Notes: generated by a model not told the origin, from the letters alone. DNA of 64,000 nucleotides from Protaetiibacter sp. (GCA_030150265.1 JASLGG010000032.1:124001-188000); one strand, 5' to 3'; counted from the first letter of the stretch, positions 33,415 through 43,999 are shown. Numbers and translations: made by a program.

Positions 33415-36324
33415 TCAGCTCAGCGTGAACGAGTCGATGTTGAATCCGCCGTTCACGACGTACACGTAGAGCGCGTGGTAGCCGGCGGGGATCGCCACGC
33501 TCGTGTTGACGGTGCTGTACGCCTGCCATCCGCTCGTCGCGGGGATGGTGGTGGCGGCTCCGACGGTGTTGCCGATCGAGTCGAGGTCGTACCGCACCTT
33601 GCCCGTGGAGAAGGTGGTCGCGACCTTGAGCGAGAGCGTGTACGTCTTCGCCGACGGGTTGTAGACCACGTACTTCAGCCACTCGCCGTTCTCGGTGTTG
33701 CCGACGTCGAAGTTCCCCGTGCTCGAGATCTCGAGGTCGGTGTCGCCGCCGCGGAGGTATCCGCGGTACGGCGAGGTGAACGAGTTGCCGGCGGTCGCGT
33801 CGTGGCTTCCGTAGCCCTCGCCGCCCGAGGCGTACCACTCGGCCTCGATCGCGTTCGTGCCCGTGGTGCTCAGCTGGAACACCCGCGAGAACTCGATCGA
33901 GTGGAGGTTGAAGCCGCCGGTCCCGACACGGAACGTGAAGGTGTGGAGACCGAGCGGCAGGCTGACGCCGTCGATGTTCACCGACTGCCAGGTCTGGTAG
34001 CCGCCGGTGTTCGGCACCGACTGGCTGGTGATCCACGGCCGCCCGTCCATGTCGATGCTGAAGCTGCCGCCCGCGGCGACGTTCGCGACCTTGACGTGGA
34101 TGTCGTAGTTGCCGCTGACGTTGACCGTGCTCGTGTAGTTGAGCCAGTCGCCGTCCGCGAGCCACCCGACGTTGTCGCCGCAGTAGGTGTCGCCGGTGCA
34201 GACCTGCAGGTGGTTCGCGTCGGTGCGGTAGCTCGTGTCGGTGCCCCCGCTCGTGGAGAAGTGGTACCCCACGCCCTCGCCGCCGGTGTTGTAGTCCTGC
34301 GCGAAGACGTATCCCGGGATGGTGCCCGTGCCGGTGCTGAATCCGGTGGGCACGCTCGCCGTGACGGTGGAGGCGTACTGGGCCCCCGTCGCGGGGATCG
34401 GCGTCACCGAGATCGCGTCGACCTTCGCGAGGTTGACCGAGGAGGCGAATCCGAGGTTGAGCGTGCCGTCGGTGACGGCGATGTCGAACGACCTGTCGAT
34501 CGCCTTGTACCGTGCGCCGGCCGCGGCGTAGATGTCGAAGTTCGACAGCTTCGTCGCGCCCTCCGCCGTGACGTTGAACACGCGCTGGCCGGATGACGTG
34601 AAGTAGTTCTCCGAGAGCTTCAGGTTCACGCGGTACCGGCCGGACGGCACGGCGAACGCGTAGCTGAAGCTCGTCCCGTTGCGCTCCGACTGGTACAGCG
34701 GGTCGTCGGCCGAGTCGGCGATCGCGACGGCGTTGACCGCCGTGCCGCCTCCCGTGTATCCGCTGTCGGCGGTGTAGTGGTCGCCGTTCACCGCGACCCA
34801 CGTGCCGGTGCTCCCGGCGATCACGTGGTAGGTGTTCACCGGCGCGGACCACGTGAAGGTGTTCGTGGAGTGCGCCGCGACCGCCCGGCTGAAGGTGCTG
34901 CCGGCCTCGCCGACCTTGATGGTCTTCGAGGAGCCGGAGGTGTTCACCACGACGAGCACCTCGGAGCCGTCGGGGTTCTTGAACGCGACCGACTTGATGC
35001 CGTCGCCGTTCGCGCCGCCGCTCGTGCCGATGCGGTACGCGCCGGGGCGGACGAACTTCGAGAACTGGGCGAGCTCGTAGTACTTCGGCATGTAGCTCAC
35101 CGTCGCGGTGGTGCCGCTGGTGTCGACGATCACGAGCGGCTCCTGCGCGTCGCTGAGGCTCGAGAACGGGCCGCCCGTCTGGTCGAGCACCATGTTCCAG
35201 TAGATGTAGCCGCCCTCGCCCGCGAGCATCTCGTCGACGATCTCGGCTCCCCAGCGCTCGTCGCCGGGGTAGTCGGATGCGTTGGGGATGTCCAGGTCGG
35301 TGTGCTCCGACATCCAGGTCGAGTAGCCGGGCTTCGCCTGGTTGAACAGCCCGAGGTTCGCGGTGTCGCAGTAGACCTGGCCGAAGTCGCACTCGTAGGG
35401 GTGGAAGTTGATGCCCGAGACGTAGGGCAGCGTGCCCGCGTTGTTCAGCATGTCGACGGGGAACGTCCAGGTGTCGCGGTTGTGCTCGTAGCCGCGGATG
35501 CGGGCGCCCACGCCGCTGCTCACGAAGGTCGGTCCGAGGTAGTTGGCGATGAAGTCCGCCATCTGCGCGGCCGTGTAGACCGTCGACTCGAACTTGGCGG
35601 GGTTGAGCGGCTCGTTCTGGATGCTGACGTCGTTGATGGTGATCCCGTGCGCCGCGTACGCCTGCACGTACTTCGCGAAGTACGTCGCATAGGCCTGGTA
35701 GTAGCGCGGATCGGTCGAGGGCGCGATGAGGCTCCCGCCGCCGATGAGCGAGTTGTTGGTCTTCATCCAGCCGGGGGCCGTCCACGGGGAGGCCATGATG
35801 CGGAAGCTCCCGTAGCCCTGCGCCGCCTGGATGTAGGGGATGAGGGTCGACTCGTCGTGCGTCACCGAGAAGCTCGACTGGCTGAAGTCGGTGCCGCTGC
35901 TGAGGTCGTCGTAGCTGTAGTGCGTGGGCGAGAAGTCGTTCGACCCCATGGCCGTGCGCGTGAGGCTGAACCCGGCGCCGTTGGTGGGGCTGAACAGCTT
36001 CTCGAGCACGGCGTTCCGCTGCGTCGAGGTGACGTTGCCGCGGTTGAGCACGATCCAGCCGGACTCGTTGAAGGCGCCGCCGAAGCCGTCGATCGCCTGG
36101 TACTGCTGGGTGGGGTCGACGAGGATGTCGGGCGCGCTGCTGTCGACGGCGAAGGTGAGGTCGCTCTTCGCCGTCAGCCGGTCGCCGCCCTGCGAGGTCT
36201 GCCAGTTGTGCACGGTGGTGACCGCGCTGGCCGATTCGGCGGTGAGCGTGATGCTCGCGGCGACGAGCGCCGTGACGGCGATCGTGCCGATGACGCGCGG
36301 GGCGCGTCGGGGGGATGTTGACAC
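33415..36324 (-). CDS. Secreted glycoside hydrolase family 30 enzyme with malectin and two CBM6-like modules
   Basis: The 969-residue protein has a signal peptide (ending ASA near residue 34). The GH30 catalytic domain spans about 60-495: general acid E238 in SIQNEPLNP and nucleophile E340 in WMSEHTDLD. A malectin-like module spans 505-640 (YHVIAGSTGTWVAVNG), and two CBM6-like modules about 670-815 and 825-969 (DGDWLNYTSTVNVSG; NGEWLKYVVYNP). GH30 enzymes cut beta-1,6-glucan, xylan or glucosylceramide; the bacterial glucanase-like layout suggests a beta-glucan. The GTG start is preferred because AAGGAG lies 7 nt upstream; the ATG 13 codons earlier has no such site. Confidence 0.9.
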   Translation of the reverse strand: MSTSPRRAPRVIGTIAVTALVAASITLTAESASAVTTVHNWQTSQGGDRLTAKSDLTFAVDSSAPDILVDPTQQYQAIDGFGGAFNESGWIVLNRGNVTSTQRNAVLEKLFSPTNGAGFSLTRTAMGSNDFSPTHYSYDDLSSGTDFSQSSFSVTHDESTLIPYIQAAQGYGSFRIMASPWTAPGWMKTNNSLIGGGSLIAPSTDPRYYQAYATYFAKYVQAYAAHGITINDVSIQNEPLNPAKFESTVYTAAQMADFIANYLGPTFVSSGVGARIRGYEHNRDTWTFPVDMLNNAGTLPYVSGINFHPYECDFGQVYCDTANLGLFNQAKPGYSTWMSEHTDLDIPNASDYPGDERWGAEIVDEMLAGEGGYIYWNMVLDQTGGPFSSLSDAQEPLVIVDTSGTTATVSYMPKYYELAQFSKFVRPGAYRIGTSGGANGDGIKSVAFKNPDGSEVLVVVNTSGSSKTIKVGEAGSTFSRAVAAHSTNTFTWSAPVNTYHVIAGSTGTWVAVNGDHYTADSGYTGGGTAVNAVAIADSADDPLYQSERNGTSFSYAFAVPSGRYRVNLKLSENYFTSSGQRVFNVTAEGATKLSNFDIYAAAGARYKAIDRSFDIAVTDGTLNLGFASSVNLAKVDAISVTPIPATGAQYASTVTASVPTGFSTGTGTIPGYVFAQDYNTGGEGVGYHFSTSGGTDTSYRTDANHLQVCTGDTYCGDNVGWLADGDWLNYTSTVNVSGNYDIHVKVANVAAGGSFSIDMDGRPWITSQSVPNTGGYQTWQSVNIDGVSLPLGLHTFTFRVGTGGFNLHSIEFSRVFQLSTTGTNAIEAEWYASGGEGYGSHDATAGNSFTSPYRGYLRGGDTDLEISSTGNFDVGNTENGEWLKYVVYNPSAKTYTLSLKVATTFSTGKVRYDLDSIGNTVGAATTIPATSGWQAYSTVNTSVAIPAGYHALYVYVVNGGFNIDSFTLS

Positions 36325-36365
36325 TGCGATTCTCCTTACTTCATGTGCATGGATGGGTTGCATGG

Positions 36366-36384
36366 TTCGTCGCGAGGCGACGAA
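36366..36384 (-). terminator. Hairpin between the GH35 and GH30 genes
   Basis: TTCGTCGC and GCGACGAA form a perfect 8-bp stem with a 3-nt loop, 40 bp after the GH35 stop and 42 bp before the GH30 start. No T-tract is seen, so partial read-through to the GH30 gene is possible. Confidence 0.5.
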
Positions 36385-36423
36385 TGCGACCGACGCGCGG
36401 GTAAGGGACGGCTGGTCGGGCCG

Positions 36424-38331
36424 TCACGCGGAGAGGGAGCCTCCTTCCTCGTGGCCGGCGGGTTCGGCTGGGGGTGCGGCATCCGTCCGGGTCAGGATGT
36501 ACAGGCGGTGGCCGGGCGGGACGTCGATGCGGGCGCGACCCCCCTCGACCGGGGTCGCGCTCCCGTCGAGCGCGTCGACGAGCATGCCGTCGGCGGTGCC
36601 GGGCAGGCGCAGCTCGGCGTCCTCGAGGGGCGGGCCCCACCGGACGACGTGGAGGATCGCGGCGCCGGCCGCGTCCTTGCGCGTCACGAGCGTCCCGTCG
36701 GCCGGAACGCCATGGAGCCGGAGGTGGGGGCTCCGCTCGACGAGCTCGTCGAGCGCGCCCGGGTCGTCGTCGCGGACGGCGACGACCCGCCGACCCGCGG
36801 CGCCGAGCGCCGCGAGGGCGGCCACGTCGGCGCCCGAGTGCTCCGGGACGAGGAGGGGGACGTCCGGCCATCCGGTCAGCGGGGTCGCGGTGTCCCACAG
36901 CTCGAAGGCGAGACCGCGTGCCGTCAGCCGCTCGAGCAGCGCCTCCCAGCTCCGGTAGGCGCGGGCGGCGTCCGGCAGGTGCCAGGGCACCTCGGGCTCG
37001 CGCGCCGTGCCGGTGACCGCGTAGGCGTCGTAGGCGTCCGGCCGGTGCCACGCCACGATCGCGGCGGGCGTCGGCGCGGTGTCGAGCGCTGCGGGAAGCC
37101 GGCGCGCGATCGCGGTCAGCCGCTCGACGGCACCGAAGAACGGGGAGCGCAGCCCGGCCGTCGTGAGCGGCGCGTGCTGCCAGTTCTCGCGGTCGGAGAG
37201 CATGTAGAGGTTGGCCCCGCCGAACCCGAGCGCGACCGCGGCACCCGACCAGGCCTCCTGCTCGGCGGGCTCGGGATCGGGGTACTCGACGATCTCGCCG
37301 GGGGAGCGCCAGATGCCCGCCTGCAGCTCCGGGATCCACGGCACCGGCTCGCCGGCCGCGCGGGCCGTGGCGGCGGACCGGGCGAGTCGGTGCACGTCGC
37401 GGGCGTCGAGCGGGGGGAGGTAGTAGTGGTCCTCGCCGGTGGCGGCGCCGGTGGCGGCCCGGACGGCGGCGTGCGCGACGGGGACGTCGTGCACGGGGTG
37501 CGTGACGAGGTTCACCGTGTACAGCAGCTCCTCCCCGCCCAGCTCGACGTGCATGTCCCGCAGGGTCGCCAGGTAGGCGGTCGTGGCATCCGTCCTGAAG
37601 CGGATCCAGTCGTGGAGCCGCTCCCGGTCGGCGGGCGGCGCTCCGGGAGCGGGACGTCGCGGCGGGTCGGCCGCGACGGCATCGGCCCCCGGATGGCGCT
37701 CCCGCAGCCAGGCGCGGTACGCCTCGAGCGAGGCGGCGCTGTAGTCCGCCCCGTACATCGAGTCCTGGAAGCAGCTGCTCGGCTCGTTGTCGAGCTGGAG
37801 GGCGATGACGGGCCCGGCGGGGTGCACGAGGTCGCGGATGACGCCCCAGACGGCCGTGAACCACGCGCGCACCTCGGCCAGGTACTCCGCGTCGGCGTAG
37901 CTGGGCACCGGATGCAGGAACGGCGGGTTGTAGCCGATGACCGGCGCGCCGCGGTCGTCGCGGGCCAGCAGGTGCTCGCGCTCGAGCAGCCAGTCGGGGT
38001 AGCCGCCGCCCGGCTCCTCGGCGCAGATCCACGGGCCGGGCTTGAGCTGCACGTGCACCCCCGCCTCGGCGCAGACCGCGAGGAACCTGCGCACGTCGAG
38101 CCGGGGGTCGGCGGCGCCCTCGAAGTCGAACGCGCCCTTGCGGGGTTCGTGCCGCCGCCAGGAGAGGTAGGTGCTCACGACCGTGATCCCGGCGTCGCGG
38201 GCGGCCTCGACGGCGGGTCGCCAGGTGCCGGGGTCCATCCGCCAGAACTGGATCTCCCCCGCGAGGAACGGCTGGGTCCGGTCGCCGAGGTGCAGCATCC
38301 CGCCCTCGAGCCGGATCGCGCCCCCGGTCAT
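36424..38331 (-). CDS. Glycoside hydrolase family 35 (beta-galactosidase-like)
   Basis: The 635-residue protein has no signal peptide, so it acts in the cytoplasm on imported oligosaccharides. The GH35 TIM barrel shows [13 protein letters not shown] near the N-terminus, [20 protein letters not shown], general acid E183 in LQLDNEPSS and probable nucleophile E335 in [10 protein letters not shown] beta-rich C-terminal region follows from about residue 430. GH35 includes beta-galactosidases and exo-beta-glucosaminidases; specificity is not decided. The ATG overlaps the stop of the permease gene by 4 bp. It is the last gene of the operon. Confidence 0.88.
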   Translation of the reverse strand: MTGGAIRLEGGMLHLGDRTQPFLAGEIQFWRMDPGTWRPAVEAARDAGITVVSTYLSWRRHEPRKGAFDFEGAADPRLDVRRFLAVCAEAGVHVQLKPGPWICAEEPGGGYPDWLLEREHLLARDDRGAPVIGYNPPFLHPVPSYADAEYLAEVRAWFTAVWGVIRDLVHPAGPVIALQLDNEPSSCFQDSMYGADYSAASLEAYRAWLRERHPGADAVAADPPRRPAPGAPPADRERLHDWIRFRTDATTAYLATLRDMHVELGGEELLYTVNLVTHPVHDVPVAHAAVRAATGAATGEDHYYLPPLDARDVHRLARSAATARAAGEPVPWIPELQAGIWRSPGEIVEYPDPEPAEQEAWSGAAVALGFGGANLYMLSDRENWQHAPLTTAGLRSPFFGAVERLTAIARRLPAALDTAPTPAAIVAWHRPDAYDAYAVTGTAREPEVPWHLPDAARAYRSWEALLERLTARGLAFELWDTATPLTGWPDVPLLVPEHSGADVAALAALGAAGRRVVAVRDDDPGALDELVERSPHLRLHGVPADGTLVTRKDAAGAAILHVVRWGPPLEDAELRLPGTADGMLVDALDGSATPVEGGRARIDVPPGHRLYILTRTDAAPPAEPAGHEEGGSLSA

Positions 38332-39206
38332 CCCTTGACCCCGCCCGTCGCGTTGCCGGCCACGAGCCACTTCTGGATGAAGCCGAACAGGATGATGCTC
38401 GGGATGGCCACCAGGATCGCCATCGCGGCGAGCTGGTTCCAGGCCACCTCGTAGGCGCTCGAGAGCTGGGAGAGGCCCACGGGGAGCGTGCGGGTCTCGT
38501 CGCTGTTGGTGAAGGTGAGGGCGAAGGTGAACTCCTCCCACGAGCCGATGAAGATGAAGATCCCGGCGGCGACGACGCCCGGCCGGGCGGCCGGGAGCGC
38601 GGCGTGCCACATCGCGGCGAACTGCCCGCATCCGTCGATGCGCGCGGCCTCGTCGATCTCCTTCGGCACCTGGTCGAAGGCGGTCTTCATGAGCCAGGCG
38701 CCGAGCGGCGCCGAGGAGCTCACCTGGGCGAGCACGAGCGCCCAGGGGGTGTCGATGAGGTTGAGCCCCGCCACGATGTTGAACAGCGGGATGATGACGA
38801 GCACCGAGGGGAACATCTGGGTGGCGAGCAGTCCGACGACGATCGCGACCTTGCCGCGGAACGCGAAGCGCGAGAGGGCGTAGCCGGCCATTACGCCGAT
38901 CAGCAGCCCGATGGCGACCGTGCACGCGCTGACGAGCACCGAGTTGCCGAGCCACGCCAGGAAGTTGCCCCGGCCGACCACGTAGGCGAAGTTCTCGAGG
39001 GTCGGATGCGCCGGGAAGAGGGCGGGCGGCGTCTGGTAGAGCTCCTGCCGGGTCTTGAACGCGTCGGAGACGATGCCGAGCATCGGCAGGAGCGCGAAGA
39101 GCGCGAGGGCGGTCGCGCCGATCCACAGCCCGACGCGGGAGGCGCGCATCCGGCGTCGCCTCGTCGTGCGGGGCGTGCCGCGCCCCGCGGTCGCGGCGGC
39201 GGTCAC
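38328..39206 (-). CDS. Carbohydrate ABC transporter permease (MalG type)
   Basis: The 292-residue inner-membrane protein has six helices and the EAA loop typical of MalG-like permeases: [28 protein letters not shown] (EAAxxDG core EAARIDGCG). The first helix is [18 protein letters not shown]; the C-terminus is [14 protein letters not shown], the usual end of this family. It pairs with the MalF-type permease encoded just upstream; the GTG overlaps that stop by 4 bp. Its own stop overlaps the GH35 start, showing tight coupling. Confidence 0.94.
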   Translation of the reverse strand: MTAAATAGRGTPRTTRRRRMRASRVGLWIGATALALFALLPMLGIVSDAFKTRQELYQTPPALFPAHPTLENFAYVVGRGNFLAWLGNSVLVSACTVAIGLLIGVMAGYALSRFAFRGKVAIVVGLLATQMFPSVLVIIPLFNIVAGLNLIDTPWALVLAQVSSSAPLGAWLMKTAFDQVPKEIDEAARIDGCGQFAAMWHAALPAARPGVVAAGIFIFIGSWEEFTFALTFTNSDETRTLPVGLSQLSSAYEVAWNQLAAMAILVAIPSIILFGFIQKWLVAGNATGGVKG

Positions 39207-40135
39207 GAGAGCGCCTCCTTCCCGAAGGCACGGATGTAGAGCGCGGAGCCGAGGCCGACGATCGCGAACAGGATCATCGAGAGCGCGGAGGCGTAGCCGA
39301 AGTCGAAGCTGCTGAAGGCGTTCTTGTACACGAAGGTGGTGAGGATGTCGGTGGCGCCGGCAGGTCCGCCGCCCGTCATCACGTAGATGAGGCTGAAGTT
39401 GTTGAAGGTCCAGATGAGGGCCATGAGGGTGCTGGTGAGGAGCATGGGCTTGAGGAGCGGCAGGGTGATGCTGCGGAACGACCGGCCCCAGCTCGCGCCG
39501 TCGACGCCCGCGGCCTCGTAGAGCTCGCCGGGGATGGACGCCATCCCCGCGATGAGCAGCACCATGATGAACGGGAACCCGCGCCAGACGTTGGCGGCGA
39601 TGACCGCGACGAGCGCGGTCTGGGGCTCGGCGAGCCACGCGTGCCGCAGCTCCGAGAGCCCGAGCAGGCTCAGGAGCTGGTTGATCATGCCGTAGTCCGG
39701 TTGGTAGAGGAGCTTCCAGGCGAGCGCCCCGACCACGACGGGGGTCGCCCAGGGGATGACGAAGATCGCGCGCAGGATGCGGGCGCCGGCGAGCTGCTGA
39801 ACGAGGAGCGCCCCGGCCATCGCGATGACGAGCTGGAGGCCGACCGAGCCGATGGTCCAGGCGAGGCTGTTGCCGAGCACGCCCCAGACGGCCGAGTCGG
39901 CGAAGGCCTCCGCGTAGTTCTGGATGCCGACGAAGTCCCATCCCTCGTGCTTCGTGGGGTTGATGTCGAAGAGGCTCTGGGCGGCGACGGATGCGATGGG
40001 GTAGGCGACGAAGACACCCACGGCGACGAGCGCGGGGGCGAGGAAGAGATACGGGGTGGCGTGGGCGCGCCGGCGCGAGCCTCGCGGGCCGGACCGGGTG
40101 GTCCGGCCCGCGAGAGCGGGTACCGCTTGGGTCAC
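39203..40135 (-). CDS. Carbohydrate ABC transporter permease (MalF type)
   Basis: The 310-residue permease has six helices ([20 protein letters not shown] first), with the EAA loop [20 protein letters not shown]. It forms the channel with the MalG-type partner. The GTG start overlaps the stop of the binding-protein gene by 4 bp. The first 25 codons encode an Arg/Ser-rich tail and contain a perfect 15-bp inverted repeat at the DNA level, which may reduce transcription into the permease genes. Confidence 0.94.
   Translation of the reverse strand: MTQAVPALAGRTTRSGPRGSRRRAHATPYLFLAPALVAVGVFVAYPIASVAAQSLFDINPTKHEGWDFVGIQNYAEAFADSAVWGVLGNSLAWTIGSVGLQLVIAMAGALLVQQLAGARILRAIFVIPWATPVVVGALAWKLLYQPDYGMINQLLSLLGLSELRHAWLAEPQTALVAVIAANVWRGFPFIMVLLIAGMASIPGELYEAAGVDGASWGRSFRSITLPLLKPMLLTSTLMALIWTFNNFSLIYVMTGGGPAGATDILTTFVYKNAFSSFDFGYASALSMILFAIVGLGSALYIRAFGKEALS
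40081..40114 (-). promoter_or_regulatory. Perfect 15-bp hairpin at the start of the MalF-type gene
   Basis: CTCGCGGGCCGGACC and its exact complement flank a GGGT loop. The hairpin lies inside the first 20 codons, 18 bp after the end of the binding-protein gene. In sugar operons such structures often keep binding-protein mRNA in excess over permease mRNA; this is inferred. Confidence 0.65.
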
Positions 40136-41367
40136 TTGAGCGCCTTGTTCGACGCCGCGACGGCCTCGTCGAGTGCGTCCTTCGCCGACTTGGTGCCCGA
40201 CAGCGCCGCCTGCACGGCGTTGCCGAGGGCGGTGTCGATGTCGCCGGCCTGGGCGATGGTCGGGCGGGACTTCGCCTGCTGGAGCACGGCGGCGAACGCG
40301 CTGATCGACGGGTCGTCCTTGAAGGTCGGGTCGTCGTAGAGCGCGGACTTCACCGGGAGGTATCCCAGCGCACTGGCCCACTCCTTCTGCACGGAGTCCT
40401 GCATCAGCCAGCTGACGAAGGTCTTCGCGGCGTCGGCGTGCGCGGTGTTCTTCAGGACGAGCAGGTCGAGCCCGCCGAGCACCGTCGCGGCCGTCTTGTC
40501 GGCCGGGAGCGGGGCGACAGCCCACTTGCCGTCGATGCCGGCGGAGGCGAGCGAGGGGATCATCCACGGACCGGAGGTCATCATGGCGAGGGTGCCCGAG
40601 ACGAACGGCCCCTTGAGGTCGTCCTCGGTCGCGGTCGCCATGCCGGCCGGCATCGCGGTCTTCTGCAGGTCGACCCACAGCTGCAGGGCGCGCACCGCAT
40701 CCGGCGTGTTGAACACGGCCTCCGTCTGGTCGGCGTTCATGACCTCGGCGCCGGCCTCCCACAGCCAGGGGTAGAACTCGAAGCCTCCCCAGCCGCCGAA
40801 GAGCCCCACGCCGTGCACGTCGCCCGAGGTGAGCTTCGCGGCGTCCGCGGTGAACTCGTCCCACGTCGCCGGGGGTCCGGAGATCCCGGCCGCCTCGAAG
40901 AGGTCGGTCCGGTAGAACAGCGCGAGCGCCGACACGTCGACGGGGACGCCGTAGAGCTGGCCGTCCTTGGTGACGGCGTCGAGGCTCGCCGGGAAGTAGT
41001 CGCTCGCCGAGCCGGCCGCGTCGCCGAGCGGCAGCGCCCATCCGGCGGCGATGAACTGCGAGGCCCGCGGCGGCTCGACGCGCACGACGTCGGGCCCCTT
41101 GCCACCCGTGATCTGGGTGGTGAGCTTGTCGTAGTAGCTCGAGTCGTTGTCGCGGATGAGCTTCACGGTGATGTCCGGGTGCGCCTTCTCGAAGTCGGCG
41201 AGCTGCTTCTCGAACTGGGCGCTCTCGGCGTCGTTGAACTGCTCCTGGAAGGTGATGGTCACCTTCTCTCCGTCGCCGCCGCCACCGGGCGACGCGCAGC
41301 CGGCGAAGCCCACGGTCGCCAGCGGCGCGACGACGAGCGCGGCGATCCATCGGGTTGTCTTGCTCAT
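40132..41367 (-). CDS. Sugar-binding lipoprotein of the ABC importer (MalE type)
   Basis: The 411-residue lipoprotein has a signal sequence with a lipobox ending FAGC (Cys near residue 24), then the family-1 solute-binding fold: [40 protein letters not shown], and [20 protein letters not shown]. It captures oligosaccharides outside the membrane for the two permeases encoded downstream. AAGGAGG lies 10 nt before the ATG, so it has its own strong initiation although the start overlaps the GH3 stop by 4 bp. No ATPase gene follows. Confidence 0.94.
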   Translation of the reverse strand: MSKTTRWIAALVVAPLATVGFAGCASPGGGGDGEKVTITFQEQFNDAESAQFEKQLADFEKAHPDITVKLIRDNDSSYYDKLTTQITGGKGPDVVRVEPPRASQFIAAGWALPLGDAAGSASDYFPASLDAVTKDGQLYGVPVDVSALALFYRTDLFEAAGISGPPATWDEFTADAAKLTSGDVHGVGLFGGWGGFEFYPWLWEAGAEVMNADQTEAVFNTPDAVRALQLWVDLQKTAMPAGMATATEDDLKGPFVSGTLAMMTSGPWMIPSLASAGIDGKWAVAPLPADKTAATVLGGLDLLVLKNTAHADAAKTFVSWLMQDSVQKEWASALGYLPVKSALYDDPTFKDDPSISAFAAVLQQAKSRPTIAQAGDIDTALGNAVQAALSGTKSAKDALDEAVAASNKALK

Positions 41368-43871
41368 TGGGGGGTACCTCCTTGTGTGTGGATGGTGAGG
41401 GGAGTGCGAAGACGGATGTCGGTGCTGGTGTGCGCGGCGAGCAGCTCGTAGCGGCCGGCGGGGAGGTCCCAGGCCTGCCGCTCGACGTCCCACACCTCGA
41501 GGGCGCGTCGGCCGACGGGGATCCGCACGGTCGCGGTCGCACCGGCGGCCACGTCGACCGTCGCGAATCCCGCGAGCCAGCGCGCGGGGCGGTCGAGGGC
41601 TGAGGCGGGCGCCTCGAGGTAGAGCTGCACGACCTCTCGGGCGTCGCGGCCCGCGAGGTTGGAGAGGGTCACGACGGCGGCGAGGTCGTCGGGCGTCCCC
41701 TCGAGCTCGAGCCGCTCGTAGAGCCATCGCCCGTACCCGAGGCCGTAGCCGAACTCGCGGGCCGGGGTGCGGCCGCTGCGCTGCCAGCCGCGGTAGCCGA
41801 CGTGGAGGCCCTCGGCGTAGTCCAGCACGCCCTGCTCGGGGATCGTCGACCGCACCGGCACGTCGTCCTCGGTCGCGGGGAGGGTCCAGGGCAGCCGCCC
41901 GCTCGGCTCCGTGACCCCCAGCAGCGCGTCGGCGAGGCCGCCGCCCGCCTCCTGCCCGGGCAGCCACCACCAGAGCACCGCGGGCGCCCGCTCGAGCCAG
42001 GGCAGCACGACGGGGGCTCCCGCGTTGACGACCACGATCGTCCGCGGGTTCGCCTCGAGCACGCGCTCCACGAGCTCGTTCTGGCGGCCGGGCAGCTGCA
42101 GGTGCACGCGATCCCAGCCCTCGGACTCGGTCTCCTCGTTGGTGCCGACGATGACGACGGCGAGGTCGGCCGACGCGGCGGCGCGCACCGCCGACGCGAG
42201 CTCCTCGTCCGGGGTCTGCGTGCGGAGCTCGTGGCGCAGCACGAAACGCACGAACCGGCCGTACGCGCCGGCGTCGACGACCTGCTGCCGGGAGGCGATG
42301 CGCACCTCGCGTGCGCCGTCGACGGCGTACTCGACCTCGGGCCCGTCGGGGTTGTTGGCCGAGGAGTCCAGGATCACGTCGTGATCGGACCGCTCCGTCG
42401 ACTCCGAGACGAGCTCGCCGTCGAAGGCGATCCGGTGGGCGCCGGAGACGCCGATCCCCACGCGGTGGATGCCCGATCCGGTCAGCCGCACCGTGGCCTC
42501 GATGGACGCCTCGGTCGCGCCCTCCGGCGCCTCGCGGTTCCAGCTCTCGTCCGCCGGAACGATCCGCGGGCTCCCGACGGGGGCGCCGTCGGCGTCGAAG
42601 AAGGCGAGCCGATAGCCGGGCTCGCCCTCCGGGGTCGTGACGAGCCCCGTTTCCACGGGCCGCGCGTGGGCGCGTCCGGAGGCGCCGCGGTGGCTCTCGA
42701 CGGATGCGCCGGGCAGCGCCTCGCGCAGGGCGGCCTCCGGGGTGGAGAGCAGCGCGGCCGAGACGAACGCGCTCCCCCCGCCCTGCACGAAGGGCTCGAC
42801 CGCGTTCGGCCCGATCAGCGCGACGGAGGCGACGTCGTCTCCCCGGAGCGGCAGCAGGCCGTCGTTGCGGAGCAGCACGCTCGCCCGCGCGACCGCCTCG
42901 CGCAGGAGCGCGCGGGTCGCCGGGTCGGTGGGGCCGGATGCGCTCTCGGCGGTCGCGGGGCGGGTTCCCGTCGCCCCGACCCGCTCGCCGAGCCGCACGA
43001 TGCGGTCGACCTTGTCGTCGATGACCGACTCGGCGACGCTGCCGTCGCGCACGGCTGCTTCGAGGCGCGCTCCCCAGGGCCCGGTGGGCCCGGGCATGAT
43101 CAGGTCGAGCCCGCCGAGCGCCGGCTCGACCGTCGTGGTGGCGGCGAGCCAGTCGCTGACGACGACGCCGTCGAAGCCCCACTCGCCCTTGAGGATCCCG
43201 GTGATCAGATGCGCGTGCTCGGTGGCGGGAGCCGACTCGACCCCGTCGTCGACGCCGTTGTACGCGGACATCACCGACCACGCACCGGCGTCGCGCACGA
43301 CGCGCTCGAAGGGGGCGAGGTAGACCTCGCGCAGAGCCCGCTCGGGGATCCGCGCGATGTAGCTGGTGCGCTCGGTCTCGGACTCGTTGCCCAGGAAGTG
43401 CTTCACGCACATGCCGACGCCGGCCTCCTGGGTCGCGGCGATCAGCGCGGCGGCGAGCGCGCCGGTCAGCAGCGGGTCCTCGGAGAAGGCCTCGAAGTGC
43501 CGCCCGCCGTAGGGGGTGCGCTGCAGGTTGACGACGGGCGCGAGAACCACGTCGACGTCCTTGCGTCGTGCCTCGGCGGCGATGAGGCGCCCGAGGCGGG
43601 CGAGCAGTGCCGTGTCGAACGTGGCCGCGAGCGCGGACGGGCTCGGCAGCTGCGCCGACGGCCGGGTGTCGCCGTCGACACCGCGCACGCCGATGGGCCC
43701 GTCGGACAGCGTGATGGCGCGGAGTCCGCGCGAGGGGAGCGGGTGCAGCGTCCACGAGGTGGCCCCTGTCAACAGGGCGATCCGCTCGCCCAGATCGGCG
43801 CGCTCGCCGAGCCCGGTCCGATCCGCCCCGGGTTCGCGGGCGGCCACGTCGGCCGAGGCGGGTGAGGACAT
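41364..43871 (-). CDS. Glycoside hydrolase family 3 (beta-glucosidase type) with PA14-like insert
   Basis: The 835-residue cytoplasmic protein has the GH3 N-terminal barrel with KHFLGNESETERTSY and nucleophile D240 in VVVSDWLA. The second alpha/beta domain includes LIGPNAVEPFVQGGGSAFVS. A beta-rich PA14-like insert lies at about 420-560, followed by the rest of domain 2 (VIVGTNEETESEGWDR) and a C-terminal FnIII-like domain. It likely trims imported beta-glucosides from the non-reducing end. The ATG used has GGAG 7 nt upstream; the in-frame ATG 20 codons earlier would place the start inside the promoter region. First gene of the operon. Confidence 0.93.
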   Translation of the reverse strand: MSSPASADVAAREPGADRTGLGERADLGERIALLTGATSWTLHPLPSRGLRAITLSDGPIGVRGVDGDTRPSAQLPSPSALAATFDTALLARLGRLIAAEARRKDVDVVLAPVVNLQRTPYGGRHFEAFSEDPLLTGALAAALIAATQEAGVGMCVKHFLGNESETERTSYIARIPERALREVYLAPFERVVRDAGAWSVMSAYNGVDDGVESAPATEHAHLITGILKGEWGFDGVVVSDWLAATTTVEPALGGLDLIMPGPTGPWGARLEAAVRDGSVAESVIDDKVDRIVRLGERVGATGTRPATAESASGPTDPATRALLREAVARASVLLRNDGLLPLRGDDVASVALIGPNAVEPFVQGGGSAFVSAALLSTPEAALREALPGASVESHRGASGRAHARPVETGLVTTPEGEPGYRLAFFDADGAPVGSPRIVPADESWNREAPEGATEASIEATVRLTGSGIHRVGIGVSGAHRIAFDGELVSESTERSDHDVILDSSANNPDGPEVEYAVDGAREVRIASRQQVVDAGAYGRFVRFVLRHELRTQTPDEELASAVRAAASADLAVVIVGTNEETESEGWDRVHLQLPGRQNELVERVLEANPRTIVVVNAGAPVVLPWLERAPAVLWWWLPGQEAGGGLADALLGVTEPSGRLPWTLPATEDDVPVRSTIPEQGVLDYAEGLHVGYRGWQRSGRTPAREFGYGLGYGRWLYERLELEGTPDDLAAVVTLSNLAGRDAREVVQLYLEAPASALDRPARWLAGFATVDVAAGATATVRIPVGRRALEVWDVERQAWDLPAGRYELLAAHTSTDIRLRTPLTIHTQGGTPQ

Positions 43872-43930
43872 CGTTGCTCCTGCATCAGGTGGATCAGCCG
43901 CGGCGCGTGCCGCGTGCACCGACAGTAGCA

Positions 43931-43952
43931 ATACTTACTGACCTGTACGCAA
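43931..43952 (+). promoter_or_regulatory. Operator-like element, copy 1 (GH3 side)
   Basis: The 22-bp site matches ATACTT-N2-TGACC-N-GTA-N-GCAA. It lies 59 bp before the GH3 start, in the likely promoter of the operon, and would block RNA polymerase if bound by the TetR protein. Binding is inferred. Confidence 0.65.
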
Positions 43953-43969
43953 GTAACGATTGTGACGTT

Positions 43970-43999
43970 TTGATAACGGTTGCTTACCGGTCATAAAGT
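43970..43999 (+). promoter_or_regulatory. Promoter of the TetR gene
   Basis: TTGATA (43970-43975) and TAAAGT (43994-43999) are 18 bp apart and face the TetR gene. Operator copy 2 overlaps the spacer and the -10 box, consistent with self-repression. Confidence 0.5.

Noticed and set aside
36325..36363. ATG start 13 codons earlier for the GH30 gene
   Set aside because: The GTG at 36324 has AAGGAG 7 nt upstream and begins a normal signal peptide; the earlier ATG has neither.
36424..39231. 935-codon frame joining the GH35 protein to sequence upstream
   Set aside because: Only the last 635 codons look like a protein. The upstream part is a shadow of the MalG-type permease, and the 4-bp overlap start at 38331 fits the operon.
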